Assembly: GCA_005809105.1 (NCBI GenBank)
Contig: SYLI01000070.1
Location: forward strand, 1 to 35,045
Direction: 5' to 3'
DNA: 35,045 nt
Origin: Verrucomicrobiales bacterium
GTDB taxonomy: Bacteria > Verrucomicrobiota > Verrucomicrobiia > Limisphaerales > UBA1100
Position 1 is the first letter of the stretch. Each line of letters starts with the position of its first letter. The position numbers and the translations under genes are program-made. This document shows positions 22,030-29,956 of this stretch, one piece after another. The notes beneath the pieces were generated by a model. The model was not told the DNA's origin. It saw nothing but the letters and a program-made list of their open reading frames with translations, and searched no databases.

Positions 22030-24918
22030 TCAGGAATCCGCCAACAAGGCGATGGATTCGGTAAGACGCCGATGCTTGTCTTGCCAATCGTCCAAGCGCT
22101 GCTGGTGCTCGGCGAGCACCGCGGGGGGGACCTTCTGTGTGAAGCCGGGGTTCCCAAGCTTCTCCTGCACCTTCGTAATTTCGACCGCGATTTTTTCCAA
22201 CTCCTTGCCAAGCCGTGCGCGCTCGGCTTCAAAGTCCACCAGGCCAGCCAGGGGCAGACCCAGTTCACCCAGCACATTGCGAGCGGTCGGCGTTCCGCGG
22301 GCGAATGGGACACCATCGGACTCGAGCTTCTCAGCCCCCAGCAGCAAGCCCATCACCTCCAATTCGTACGGAGGCAGCTCGCCAGCAGGATGGAACAGAA
22401 AGGTGACACGCTTGGAGGACAGATTAAACTGCGCCTTAAGATTGCGACCGAGCGTGACAAGTTCGTGCTTGGCATTGGCGAATTGTTCATCGCTCTCGTC
22501 CAGCCCGTAGTTGGCCTTGAATTCATCGCCCAGCGGCTTGGGCCAATGAGCGGTCATGATGGTTTTTCCACCCTGCTCTGTCGGCATGTCGGTGGCGAAT
22601 CCCATCCCGTGCCACAGCTCTTCGGTGATGAACGGCAACAACGGATGGAACATCCGCAGCGTGTGATTCAGCACGAAATCCATCACGGCAAGCGTGTTCG
22701 CTTTGCGCGCCTCATCACCTCCGTGCAACACGGCCTTGCTCGCCTCGACATACCAGTCGCAATACTCGCTCCAGAAAAACCGGTGAAGCGATTGCACGGC
22801 CGCCGCGAAGTTGTAGCTTGCCAGCGCGTCGTTCACGTCGGCGATGGCGCGGTCCAGTCGCAGCAGAATCCACTTGTCGTCGCTCGTGAGCAGGACTGGA
22901 TTGATCTCACCCTCGGTCTCTCCCCCCTGCATCTGGCGGAAACGACAGGCGTTCCAAAGCTTGGTGCAGAAGTTGCGGCCCAGTTCGACGTCCTTCTCAT
23001 CAAAGAGCACGTCCTGGCCGAGCGGCGCGCTTCGCATGGTGCCGAAGCGCAGGGCGTCCGCGCCATACTTGGCGATGAGTTCGAGCGGGTCAGGTGAATT
23101 GCCCAGCGTCTTGGACATCTTGCGACCCTGCTTGTCACGGATGATGCCGGTGAAATAGACATTGCGGAAAGGCATCTCTCCCATGAACTCGTAGCCGGCC
23201 ATGATCATGCGCGCGACCCAGAAGAAGATGATATCCGGCCCGGTCACGAGGTCGGTGGTCGGATAAAACTTCCTGAGCGTGGCAGCCTGCTCCGGCCAGC
23301 CCATCGTGGCAAAGGGCCAGAGCCAAGAGCTGAACCACGTGTCGAGCACGTCGGGGTCTTGGGTGAAGCCGCAGTCCTCGAAGTTCTTGATTAGCGTGGG
23401 TGAAAGTGTCGCGACGAAAACGTCATATTCGCCTTCGTCCTGCCTCAACGCGGGGGCCATCGGTTGAACTTTAGGATCAACCTCCTTTCCGTCTGACACC
23501 CGGATCAATCTGACAAAAGTTGTTTCGTTCGGATCAGACACCGCGTGCCGTTGCCAGTTGCCTTCAACCCACTCATCCCAGCCCCACGGGAGAAGTTCAT
23601 CCACCCAGTTCTCTTCGGTAACGTGAACCCGCTTGTGCCACACCGGCACCCGATGCCCCCACCAAAGCTGGCGGCTGATGCACCAGTCTTGAATGTTCGA
23701 GAGCCAGTGGTCATAAACTTTGGCCCAGCGGTCGGGATGAAACTTCATCTGCCCCTCCGCCACGCAGGCCTTCGACACCTCCACGCTCGGATACTTGAGA
23801 AACCACTGCTCGCTTAAACGCGGCTCAATGGGCACATCCGCACGTTGGCTAAAGCCCACGTTGTTCTCGTAGGGCTTCTCATCCACGAGTGCGCCCAGTT
23901 CGCGCAACTTTTCCACCGCCACCTTGCGCGCGGCAAATCGGTCCAACCCGTTCAAGTCCGCACCTGCAAGCGTGTTCATCGTGCCGTTGGCATTCATGAT
24001 GTCCACGACCGGCAGCTTGTGGCGCTGGCCGATGTCAAAGTCCGCCTTGTCGTGCGCGGGCGTGACCTTGAGCACGCCGGTGCCGAATTCAAAATCCACA
24101 TGCTCGTCGCCCACGATGGGAATGAGCTTTTGTTTGCTCTGCAATTCCGCAGGCAGCGGCCGCACAATGTGCTGGCCGATAAGATGCGAGTAGCGAGTGT
24201 CCTTAGGATTCACCGCCACGGCGGTGTCGCCGGGAATGGTCTCCGGTCGCGTCGTGGCGATGGTGAGCCACGTGCCGGGCGCTTCGGCCACCTCGACCTT
24301 GAAGTGATACATGAAGCCTTTCTGAGGCTTCATCTCCACTTCCTCATCGGAGAGCGCGGTCTGTGTGGCCGGACACCAATTCACCATCCGCTTGCCGCGG
24401 TAGATGAACCCCTTCTTGAAAAGCTCGACGAAGACCTTCTGCACGCAGCGCACGTAGTCGGGGTCCATCGTGAAGCGCTCGCGGCTCCAGTCGCACGAGC
24501 AGCCGAGCTTCTTGAGTTGCTCGATGATGATGCCTCCGTGCTTTTCCTTCCATGCCCAAACGCGCTTGAGAAATTCCTCGCGCCCGAGATCCTGCTTGGT
24601 CTTCTTCTCCTCCTTCTTGAGCTGCTTGGCCACCATGCCCTCGGTCGCGATGCCCGCGTGGTCAGTGCCGGGAAGCCAGAGAACCTCCTTGCCGTCCATG
24701 CGCGCTTTACGGGCAAGGATGTCCTGAATGGTGTTGTTGAGGACGTGCCCCATGTGGAGCATTCCCGTGACGTTGGGCGGCGGGATGACGATGGAGTAGG
24801 CCGGGCGTTTCTCGGAAACGCGCGCGGGGTCGGCGGTGAAGCAGTCTTGCTTCAGCCAGAATTCATACCACTTGTCTTCGACTTCCCGTGGCTCGTAGGT
24901 TTTGGAAATATCGGCCAT
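22030..24918 (-). CDS. valS: Valyl-tRNA synthetase
   Basis: ValRS charges tRNA-Val. The 962-residue protein is of normal class I length. It has the HIGH-type PPPNVTGMLHMGHVLNN, WLPGTDHAGIATE, the editing-domain TIATTRPETIPGDTAVAVNP, FGTGVLKVTPAHD, the zinc-free CP core, KMSKS as GRKMSKTLGNSPDP, and a C-terminal anticodon-binding domain ending in a coiled-coil arm (EAERARLGKELEKIAVEI). ATG at 24916-24918 gives MADISKTYEP; the frame continues 17 codons further but would overlap cimA's end. It lies 31 bases after cimA on the same strand, which joins valine charging with branched-chain amino acid synthesis. Confidence 0.97.
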   Translation of the reverse strand: MADISKTYEPREVEDKWYEFWLKQDCFTADPARVSEKRPAYSIVIPPPNVTGMLHMGHVLNNTIQDILARKARMDGKEVLWLPGTDHAGIATEGMVAKQLKKEEKKTKQDLGREEFLKRVWAWKEKHGGIIIEQLKKLGCSCDWSRERFTMDPDYVRCVQKVFVELFKKGFIYRGKRMVNWCPATQTALSDEEVEMKPQKGFMYHFKVEVAEAPGTWLTIATTRPETIPGDTAVAVNPKDTRYSHLIGQHIVRPLPAELQSKQKLIPIVGDEHVDFEFGTGVLKVTPAHDKADFDIGQRHKLPVVDIMNANGTMNTLAGADLNGLDRFAARKVAVEKLRELGALVDEKPYENNVGFSQRADVPIEPRLSEQWFLKYPSVEVSKACVAEGQMKFHPDRWAKVYDHWLSNIQDWCISRQLWWGHRVPVWHKRVHVTEENWVDELLPWGWDEWVEGNWQRHAVSDPNETTFVRLIRVSDGKEVDPKVQPMAPALRQDEGEYDVFVATLSPTLIKNFEDCGFTQDPDVLDTWFSSWLWPFATMGWPEQAATLRKFYPTTDLVTGPDIIFFWVARMIMAGYEFMGEMPFRNVYFTGIIRDKQGRKMSKTLGNSPDPLELIAKYGADALRFGTMRSAPLGQDVLFDEKDVELGRNFCTKLWNACRFRQMQGGETEGEINPVLLTSDDKWILLRLDRAIADVNDALASYNFAAAVQSLHRFFWSEYCDWYVEASKAVLHGGDEARKANTLAVMDFVLNHTLRMFHPLLPFITEELWHGMGFATDMPTEQGGKTIMTAHWPKPLGDEFKANYGLDESDEQFANAKHELVTLGRNLKAQFNLSSKRVTFLFHPAGELPPYELEVMGLLLGAEKLESDGVPFARGTPTARNVLGELGLPLAGLVDFEAERARLGKELEKIAVEITKVQEKLGNPGFTQKVPPAVLAEHQQRLDDWQDKHRRLTESIALLADS

Positions 24919-24949
24919 GGGCGCGTGCAATGTCGGAGACACTAGAAGC

Positions 24950-26512
24950 CTATGAGCGCAGCAGCGCAAACTCCATCGAGTCCACGAGCGCCTGCAGGCT
25001 GGCCTCGATGATGTTCTCGCTCACGCCCACCGTGCCCCATTCGCGTTTGCCGTCGGTGGAGGCGATGAGCACTCGAGTTTTGGCACCAGTGCCGGCTACG
25101 CCATCCAAGATGCGCACCTTGTAGTCGGTCAGCGTCACTCGCTTGAGCTGCGGAAAGGATTTCACCAAAGCCGAACGCAGCGCGCCATCGAGCGCGTTCA
25201 CCGGACCGTCTCCCTCGGCGACCGTGTGGTGCACCGCCTTGCCCACGCGCACTTTCACCGTCGCTTCACAGACAGATTCCTTCGTGTCGCGGCGCATCGA
25301 GACGTGGTAGGCGTCCACGCTAAAGAGCAGCTCGGGCTTGTGGTCAAGAATGCCGCGGATGAGCAGCGAGAGCGACGCCTCCGCAGCCTCATATTCGTAG
25401 CCGTCGTGCTCGCGCTGCTTGATGGTGTCCAGAATTTGCCGCAGCTCGGGTGTGTCGTTGGTGAGCTTGAGGCCAAGCTCGCGCGCCTTGAGGACGATGT
25501 TGCTGCGACCGGCCAGATCGCTGATGAGCACGTTGCGCTCGTTGCCGACGAGCGAAGGCTCAATGTGCTCGTAGCTTGCCGCAAGCTTCTGCACGGCGTT
25601 GACGTGCGTGCCGCCCTTGTGTGCGAAGGCCGACGCGCCCACCCACGGCTGGCGCGGATTGTGGCGGATGTTCGCAATCTCATCCACAAACTGCGACAAC
25701 TCCTTGAGCTTGCGCAGCGAAGTGGCAGGCAGGCACGCGCGGCCCATCTTGAGCTGCAGGCAAGGGATGACGCTGGTGAGGTTGCAATTGCCCGTGCGCT
25801 CGCCGTAGCCGTTGATGGTTCCCTGCACGTGACACGCACCCGCCTCGATGGACGCAAGCGCGTTGGCCACACCCACGCCGATGTCGTCGTGCGTGTGTAT
25901 GCCGACCTTGCCGCTCAGGTTCCCGATAGCGGCGCGGGTGATATCAGCAACTTCTGCCGGCAGGCAGCCACCGTTGGTGTCACACAAAACCACCATGTCA
26001 GCGCCGGCCTTCTCGGCGGCCTGCCACGTGGCGAGGGCGTAATTGCGGTCGAGCTTCCAGCCATCAAAGCAATGCTCCGCGTCATAGATGACGGTCTTCC
26101 CGTGGTCCTTCAGGAAGCGCACCGTGTCGCCGATCATGCCGAGGTTCTCGTCGGGGGTGCAGCGTAGGACTTCCTTCACGTGCAACATGGAAGTCTTGCC
26201 AAAAATCGTGACCACCTTCGTGCCCGCGTCGAGCAATAGTCGCACTTGGTCGTCGCGCTCGACCATCACACCCTTGCGGCGCGTGGAGCCGAATGCGGCA
26301 AGCTTTGCGTGCTTGAATTTCCGGCGCTTCGCCTGCGCGAAAAACTCAATGTCCTTGGGATTGCTGCCCGGCCAGCCGCCTTCGATGTAATGAACCCCGA
26401 AGGCGTCGAGTCGCTCCGCCACGCGAAGCTTGTCCGCGACCGAGAAGTTGACACCCTCACCCTGCGAACCGTCGCGCAGGGTGGTGTCGTAAATCTCCAC
26501 GGGCTTCGCCAT
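24950..26512 (-). CDS. cimA: Citramalate synthase
   Basis: CimA condenses pyruvate and acetyl-CoA to (R)-citramalate, the entry to threonine-independent isoleucine synthesis. The 520-residue protein has the HMGL-like TIM barrel IYDTTLRDGSQGEGVNFSVA, the CimA-type GGWPGSNPKDIEFF, VLCDTNGG and GIHTHDDIGVGVANAL (metal-binding HTH), and GTINGYGERTGN. A C-terminal regulatory LeuA-dimer domain (VKVRVGKAVHHTVAEGDGPV, YKVRILD) is where isoleucine would feed back. The GGWPGSNP pattern and overall length fit the CimA/2-isopropylmalate-like subgroup rather than LeuA. A small basic-protein gene lies 60 bases upstream and may be co-transcribed. Confidence 0.93.
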   Translation of the reverse strand: MAKPVEIYDTTLRDGSQGEGVNFSVADKLRVAERLDAFGVHYIEGGWPGSNPKDIEFFAQAKRRKFKHAKLAAFGSTRRKGVMVERDDQVRLLLDAGTKVVTIFGKTSMLHVKEVLRCTPDENLGMIGDTVRFLKDHGKTVIYDAEHCFDGWKLDRNYALATWQAAEKAGADMVVLCDTNGGCLPAEVADITRAAIGNLSGKVGIHTHDDIGVGVANALASIEAGACHVQGTINGYGERTGNCNLTSVIPCLQLKMGRACLPATSLRKLKELSQFVDEIANIRHNPRQPWVGASAFAHKGGTHVNAVQKLAASYEHIEPSLVGNERNVLISDLAGRSNIVLKARELGLKLTNDTPELRQILDTIKQREHDGYEYEAAEASLSLLIRGILDHKPELLFSVDAYHVSMRRDTKESVCEATVKVRVGKAVHHTVAEGDGPVNALDGALRSALVKSFPQLKRVTLTDYKVRILDGVAGTGAKTRVLIASTDGKREWGTVGVSENIIEASLQALVDSMEFALLRS

Positions 26513-26572
26513 AGGACAGAAAACGGGCGAGAACTTCTACGCCAAGCCGACGCTGATGGCAAACCTCAAAAC

Positions 26573-26782
26573 TCATGCCGCCCAGGGCAACTCTGACTGC
26601 CGCACCCGGCGCGGAGCCACCGGCTTCGCAATGGTGGATCGCTCAACGGCTCGCCGAACTTGAGCAAACCACCATCCGGCGCGCTCCAACACCTTCCGGC
26701 CTCGGGCTGGCGCTCGCCTCCTTGGAGCATCATAAACCAGTTCTAGTTGTCCGTGGGTGTTTGACTTGAATCGTTCCTTCAT
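26573..26782 (-). CDS. Small basic protein of unknown function, 69 residues
   Basis: I do not recognise this protein. It starts MKERFKSNTHGQLELVYDAP and continues Arg-rich (RRRAPARGRKVLERAGWWFA), with no membrane helix. Support for a real gene is the near-perfect Shine-Dalgarno AAAGGAG seven bases before the ATG and its same-strand position 60 bases upstream of cimA. The 137-base gap to the divergent pseudouridine synthase contains an inverted repeat (GGGAC/GTCCC) but no clear promoter. The second half has low-complexity Arg/Val/Pro content and could be less constrained. Confidence 0.6.
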   Translation of the reverse strand: MKERFKSNTHGQLELVYDAPRRRAPARGRKVLERAGWWFAQVRRAVERSTIAKPVAPRRVRQSELPWAA

Positions 26783-26919
26783 ACTTGTCTCCTTTCGCGC
26801 TCAAGACTACGCCGCCACCCGGGACAAATGCAGTCCCACCCTAAACATGGGCTGCCATTTGATAATGGCCTTTGAAGTCGAAGCGAGCTTGGCTCACACT
26901 TGCCTCGGAGCGCTCACCG

Positions 26920-27489
26920 ATGCTCATCGCCTTCCACAAGCCTTTTGGTTTCCTCTCCCAATTCACGCTGCCGGCCGGTTCCCGTTGGAACACGCTGGCC
27001 GCATTCGGATTTCCCCCGAGCGTGTATCCCATTGGCCGACTCGACGCCGACAGCGAAGGACTCTTGCTGCTGAGCGACGAGCCGTCATTGAACCAGCGAC
27101 TGCTGCACCCTCGGCAAGGCCACCCACGCGAGTACTGGGTGCAGGTGGAAGGCGTTCCCACCGAGGCTGCCCTGAAAGCGCTCTCCGTCAGCATGGTGAT
27201 CCAGAGCCAAAAGAGACGCGCGGGACACGCGCGTCTGCTCACCCCCCAGCCGCAAATTGCCCCGCGCGATCCTCCCATCCGATTTCGCAAACACATCCCG
27301 GATTGTTGGATCGCCCTTGAGTTGACTGAAGGCAAGAATCGGCAGGTGCGCCGGATGACGGCCGCTGCAGGCCACCCCACGTTGCGCCTGATTCGCGTCC
27401 GACTCGGGGGATTGCTGCTGGGTAATCTGGCGCCAGGCCAATGGAAGCGCCTCTCCCCTGCTGAACGCGCCGCCCTGCTGGATTATTAG
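26920..27489 (+). CDS. 23S/16S rRNA pseudouridine synthase (RsuA/RluE family)
   Basis: The enzyme isomerises a uridine in rRNA to pseudouridine. The 189-residue form from ATG 26920 has FHKPFGFLSQF, the catalytic YPIGRLDADSEGLLLLSDE (catalytic Asp D42), HPREYWVQVEG and LTEGKNRQVRRMTAAAGHPT. It lacks an S4 domain, which fits the short RluE type (U2457 of 23S RNA in E. coli) better than RsuA. Target assignment is by length only. An upstream in-frame TTG at 26872 is possible but less family-like. Confidence 0.9.
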   Translation: MLIAFHKPFGFLSQFTLPAGSRWNTLAAFGFPPSVYPIGRLDADSEGLLLLSDEPSLNQRLLHPRQGHPREYWVQVEGVPTEAALKALSVSMVIQSQKRRAGHARLLTPQPQIAPRDPPIRFRKHIPDCWIALELTEGKNRQVRRMTAAAGHPTLRLIRVRLGGLLLGNLAPGQWKRLSPAERAALLDY

Positions 27490-27540
27490 TTTACGCTTTT
27501 GATTCCCTCACGGGGCCGCTAGCTTGCAGCGCTGTCCGAC

Positions 27541-28944
27541 ATGTCGTTGAGATTGTTCAACACCCTGACGCGCTCCATCCAGCCGTTCACCCCCCTCGAT
27601 CCGGCCGCCCGCAGCGTGGGCATGTACTGCTGCGGCCCGACCGTTCACGACTACGCCCACATCGGCAATTTCCGCACCTTCGTCTTTGCCGATCTGGTTC
27701 GACGATACCTTCAGTTCAGCGGCTACAACGTGCACCACGTGATGAACATCACCGATGTCGAGGACAAGATCCTGCGGCGCGCACGGGAATCCAACCTCGC
27801 TTTGCGCGAGTTCACAGGCCGCTACGAGGCGGCGTTTCTACAAGACTTTGACACGCTCCTGTGTAGGCGCCCCCACGCTCTGCCACGCGCCACCGACCAC
27901 ATCTCGGAGATGATTGCGATCATCGGGCGGCTGGTCGAAAGGAGCATCGCCTATCGCGCCGCCGACGGCTCCGTGTTTTTTAACATCGAACGTTACCGCG
28001 CCTGCGGCTGCCAGTACGGGCGGCTCGTCCATTTGAATTCTGAAGCCCTTCGCCCAGGTGAGCGCGTTGCCAGCGACGAGTACGAGAAGGAATCGGCCGC
28101 CGATTTCGCGTTGTGGAAAGCGCGCGTTCCCGAGGACGGCGACGTTTTCTGGGAAAGCCCGTGGGGCGAAGGCCGTCCCGGCTGGCACATCGAATGCAGC
28201 GCGATGAGTATGAAGCTGCTGGGAGAAAGCTTTGATCTTCATCTGGGCGGCGAAGACCTCGTGTTTCCCCACCATGAGGATGAGATTGCGCAAAGCGAAG
28301 GCGCCACGGGCCGCCCTTTCGTGCGACACTGGATGCACGGAGCTCACCTGCTGGTTGAGGGCAAGAAGATGAGCAAGAGCTTGGGAAACTACTTTACCCT
28401 GCGGGATCTCTTGGAGAAGGGATACACCGGGCGCGAAATCCGGCACCTCCTGCTCACCGCCCACTACCGCGAATCGTTTAATTTCACGCTCGACGGACTG
28501 GCTGGCTCACGCGCGGCACTGGCGCGCATCGATGAATGCCTGGCCAAGCTCACAGAGGTTGCGGCCGAGGCCGACGCCCCGCCCGACGCCAAAGTCGTGG
28601 CCCCTTTCAAGGCCGCCCTTGACGAGGATCTCAATCTGTCCGCCGGCTGGGCTGTCATCTTCGACTGGGTGCGGGAATGCAACCGGGCCATGGCAGCCGG
28701 CCAACTTGGCGCCGAATGCGCGGCCGCGGCCCTGTCGGCTTGGCGGCAGATGGATGACGTGCTGGGCTTGGGTTTGAAGGCGGCCCAATCCGCGCCCAAA
28801 GAGATGCTCTCGCTTCTTGATCGGCGCAATCTTGCCCGCAAGGCAAAGGACTTTGCACTCGCCGACGCGTTGCGCGACGAGCTGCGTTCCGGCGGCTGGG
28901 CCATCGAGGACACTGCCAAGGGCGCGCGCCTCAAACGCCTGTGA
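27541..28944 (+). CDS. cysS: Cysteinyl-tRNA synthetase
   Basis: CysRS charges tRNA-Cys. The 467-residue class I enzyme has YCCGPTVHDYAHIGNFRTF (zinc Cys and HIGH-like HIGN), MNITDVEDKI, GWHIECSAMSMK and GGEDLVFPHHEDEIAQSE (remaining zinc ligands), and KMSKS as GKKMSKSLGNYFTLRDL. The C-terminal part holds the anticodon-recognition helices with RRNLARKAKDFALADALRDE. Its stop overlaps the tmk start as GTGA, so the two genes are translationally coupled. Confidence 0.97.
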   Translation: MSLRLFNTLTRSIQPFTPLDPAARSVGMYCCGPTVHDYAHIGNFRTFVFADLVRRYLQFSGYNVHHVMNITDVEDKILRRARESNLALREFTGRYEAAFLQDFDTLLCRRPHALPRATDHISEMIAIIGRLVERSIAYRAADGSVFFNIERYRACGCQYGRLVHLNSEALRPGERVASDEYEKESAADFALWKARVPEDGDVFWESPWGEGRPGWHIECSAMSMKLLGESFDLHLGGEDLVFPHHEDEIAQSEGATGRPFVRHWMHGAHLLVEGKKMSKSLGNYFTLRDLLEKGYTGREIRHLLLTAHYRESFNFTLDGLAGSRAALARIDECLAKLTEVAAEADAPPDAKVVAPFKAALDEDLNLSAGWAVIFDWVRECNRAMAAGQLGAECAAAALSAWRQMDDVLGLGLKAAQSAPKEMLSLLDRRNLARKAKDFALADALRDELRSGGWAIEDTAKGARLKRL

Positions 28945-29567
28945 AACGCGGCGCGTTCATCACCTTTGAAGGCACGGAAGGTGCAGGCAAGTCCACCCAC
29001 CTGCGGCTGCTCGCGGCCCATCTGCGGGACGCGGGACATCACGTTCATGAGCTTCGCGAGCCCGGTGGCACGGAGTTGGGGGAGAAGATTCGCCACTTAC
29101 TCAAGCACGATTCCGCGGGGAAAACCATGACGCCCGAATCGGAGCTGCTGTTGATGAACGCCAGCCGCGCACAGCTCGTGCGTGAAATCATCCGACCCGC
29201 GCTGGCGGCCGGCAAGGTGGTGTTGTGCGACCGGTTTTGTGATTCAACCACGGCGTATCAAGGCCATGGTCGCGGGCTTCCCTTGAATTTGGTGGAGGCG
29301 ACCATTGCCGGTGCCGTGGGCGACACGCTTCCCGACCTCACGCTGCTGCTGCATGTCTCCACGCAAGTGAGCGAAAACCGCCGCAGCCGGCGGGCTGACT
29401 CCGATAGGTTCGAGGAAGCCGGGCCGGACTTCTTCCGTCGCGTCGAAGAGGGCTTCGCGCAGATTGCCGAGAAAAACCCCGGCCGTGTCCGGTGGATTGA
29501 GGCCGACAGGCCCGTTGAGACCGTCCAGTCAGAAATTCGGCGGCTGGTTGCCCAGCTCTTGAACTGA
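28941..29567 (+). CDS. tmk: Thymidylate kinase
   Basis: Tmk phosphorylates dTMP to dTDP. The 208-residue protein has the P-loop FEGTEGAGKSTH, the DRX motif REPGGTELGEKIR, VLCDRFCDSTTAYQGHGRG (substrate and LID region) and DRFEEAGPDFFRRVEEGF. It begins with GTG at 28941, overlapping the cysS stop by four bases. No clear signs of special regulation are seen, so expression probably follows cysS. Confidence 0.96.
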   Translation: MKRGAFITFEGTEGAGKSTHLRLLAAHLRDAGHHVHELREPGGTELGEKIRHLLKHDSAGKTMTPESELLLMNASRAQLVREIIRPALAAGKVVLCDRFCDSTTAYQGHGRGLPLNLVEATIAGAVGDTLPDLTLLLHVSTQVSENRRSRRADSDRFEEAGPDFFRRVEEGFAQIAEKNPGRVRWIEADRPVETVQSEIRRLVAQLLN

Positions 29568-29597
29568 TGTTGCGCTTTAGTTTTTGCGAACTCTCCG

Positions 29598-29625
29598 TTG
29601 ACTTCTGGGGGCGATTGGCTAAGGT
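29598..29625 (+). promoter_or_regulatory. Candidate sigma-70 promoter of rpsT
   Basis: TTGACT (29598-29603) and TAAGGT (29620-29625) are spaced by 16 bases in the tmk-rpsT gap, giving a start about ten bases before the ribosomal protein gene. GGGGCG and CGCCCC in the same gap could also pair as a hairpin across the -10 region. Confidence 0.45.
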
Positions 29626-29643
29626 TCGCGCCCCTGACTGGTT

Positions 29644-29946
29644 ATGGCAGAAATCAAGAAAGTCTCTCAGATGAAACCGCTGGAGCGCCGGCGTTGGAAG
29701 CGCCGCATGCTCAAGCGCAAGGGCCTTCGCAAGCGTGCCATCAATCAACCCATTCGTAACAAGCTGGCAAGCCTCAAGCGCGATTTCAGAAAGCGGCAGG
29801 AGACCGGCGACAAGGCCGCCAGCGAACAGGCCATGCGCGCTTTGGTTTCCGCCATGGACAAGGCCGTCAAGAAGGGACTCGTGCATCGCGGCACCGCTGA
29901 TCGGCGCAAGTCTCGTTTGGCCCGCCAACTGGCGAAGCTGAAGTAG
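29644..29946 (+). CDS. rpsT: 30S ribosomal protein S20
   Basis: S20 binds 16S rRNA early in small-subunit assembly. The 100-residue, strongly basic protein ends in the family hallmark MDKAVKKGLVHRGTADRRKS followed by RLARQLAKLK. The middle has the expected helical ALVSAMDKA pattern. The N-terminus (MAEIKKVSQMKPLERRRWKR) is slightly longer and more divergent than the usual MANIKSAKKR. No strong Shine-Dalgarno sequence is visible before the ATG. It is convergent with the large secreted-protein gene, only ten bases from that gene's stop. Confidence 0.93.
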   Translation: MAEIKKVSQMKPLERRRWKRRMLKRKGLRKRAINQPIRNKLASLKRDFRKRQETGDKAASEQAMRALVSAMDKAVKKGLVHRGTADRRKSRLARQLAKLK

Positions 29947-29956
29947 TTCGCTTCCT

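Noticed and set aside
23845-24945. A 366-codon plus-strand open frame within valS
   Set aside because: It is antisense to ValRS motifs and has the His/Leu/Arg-rich composition of a shadow frame.
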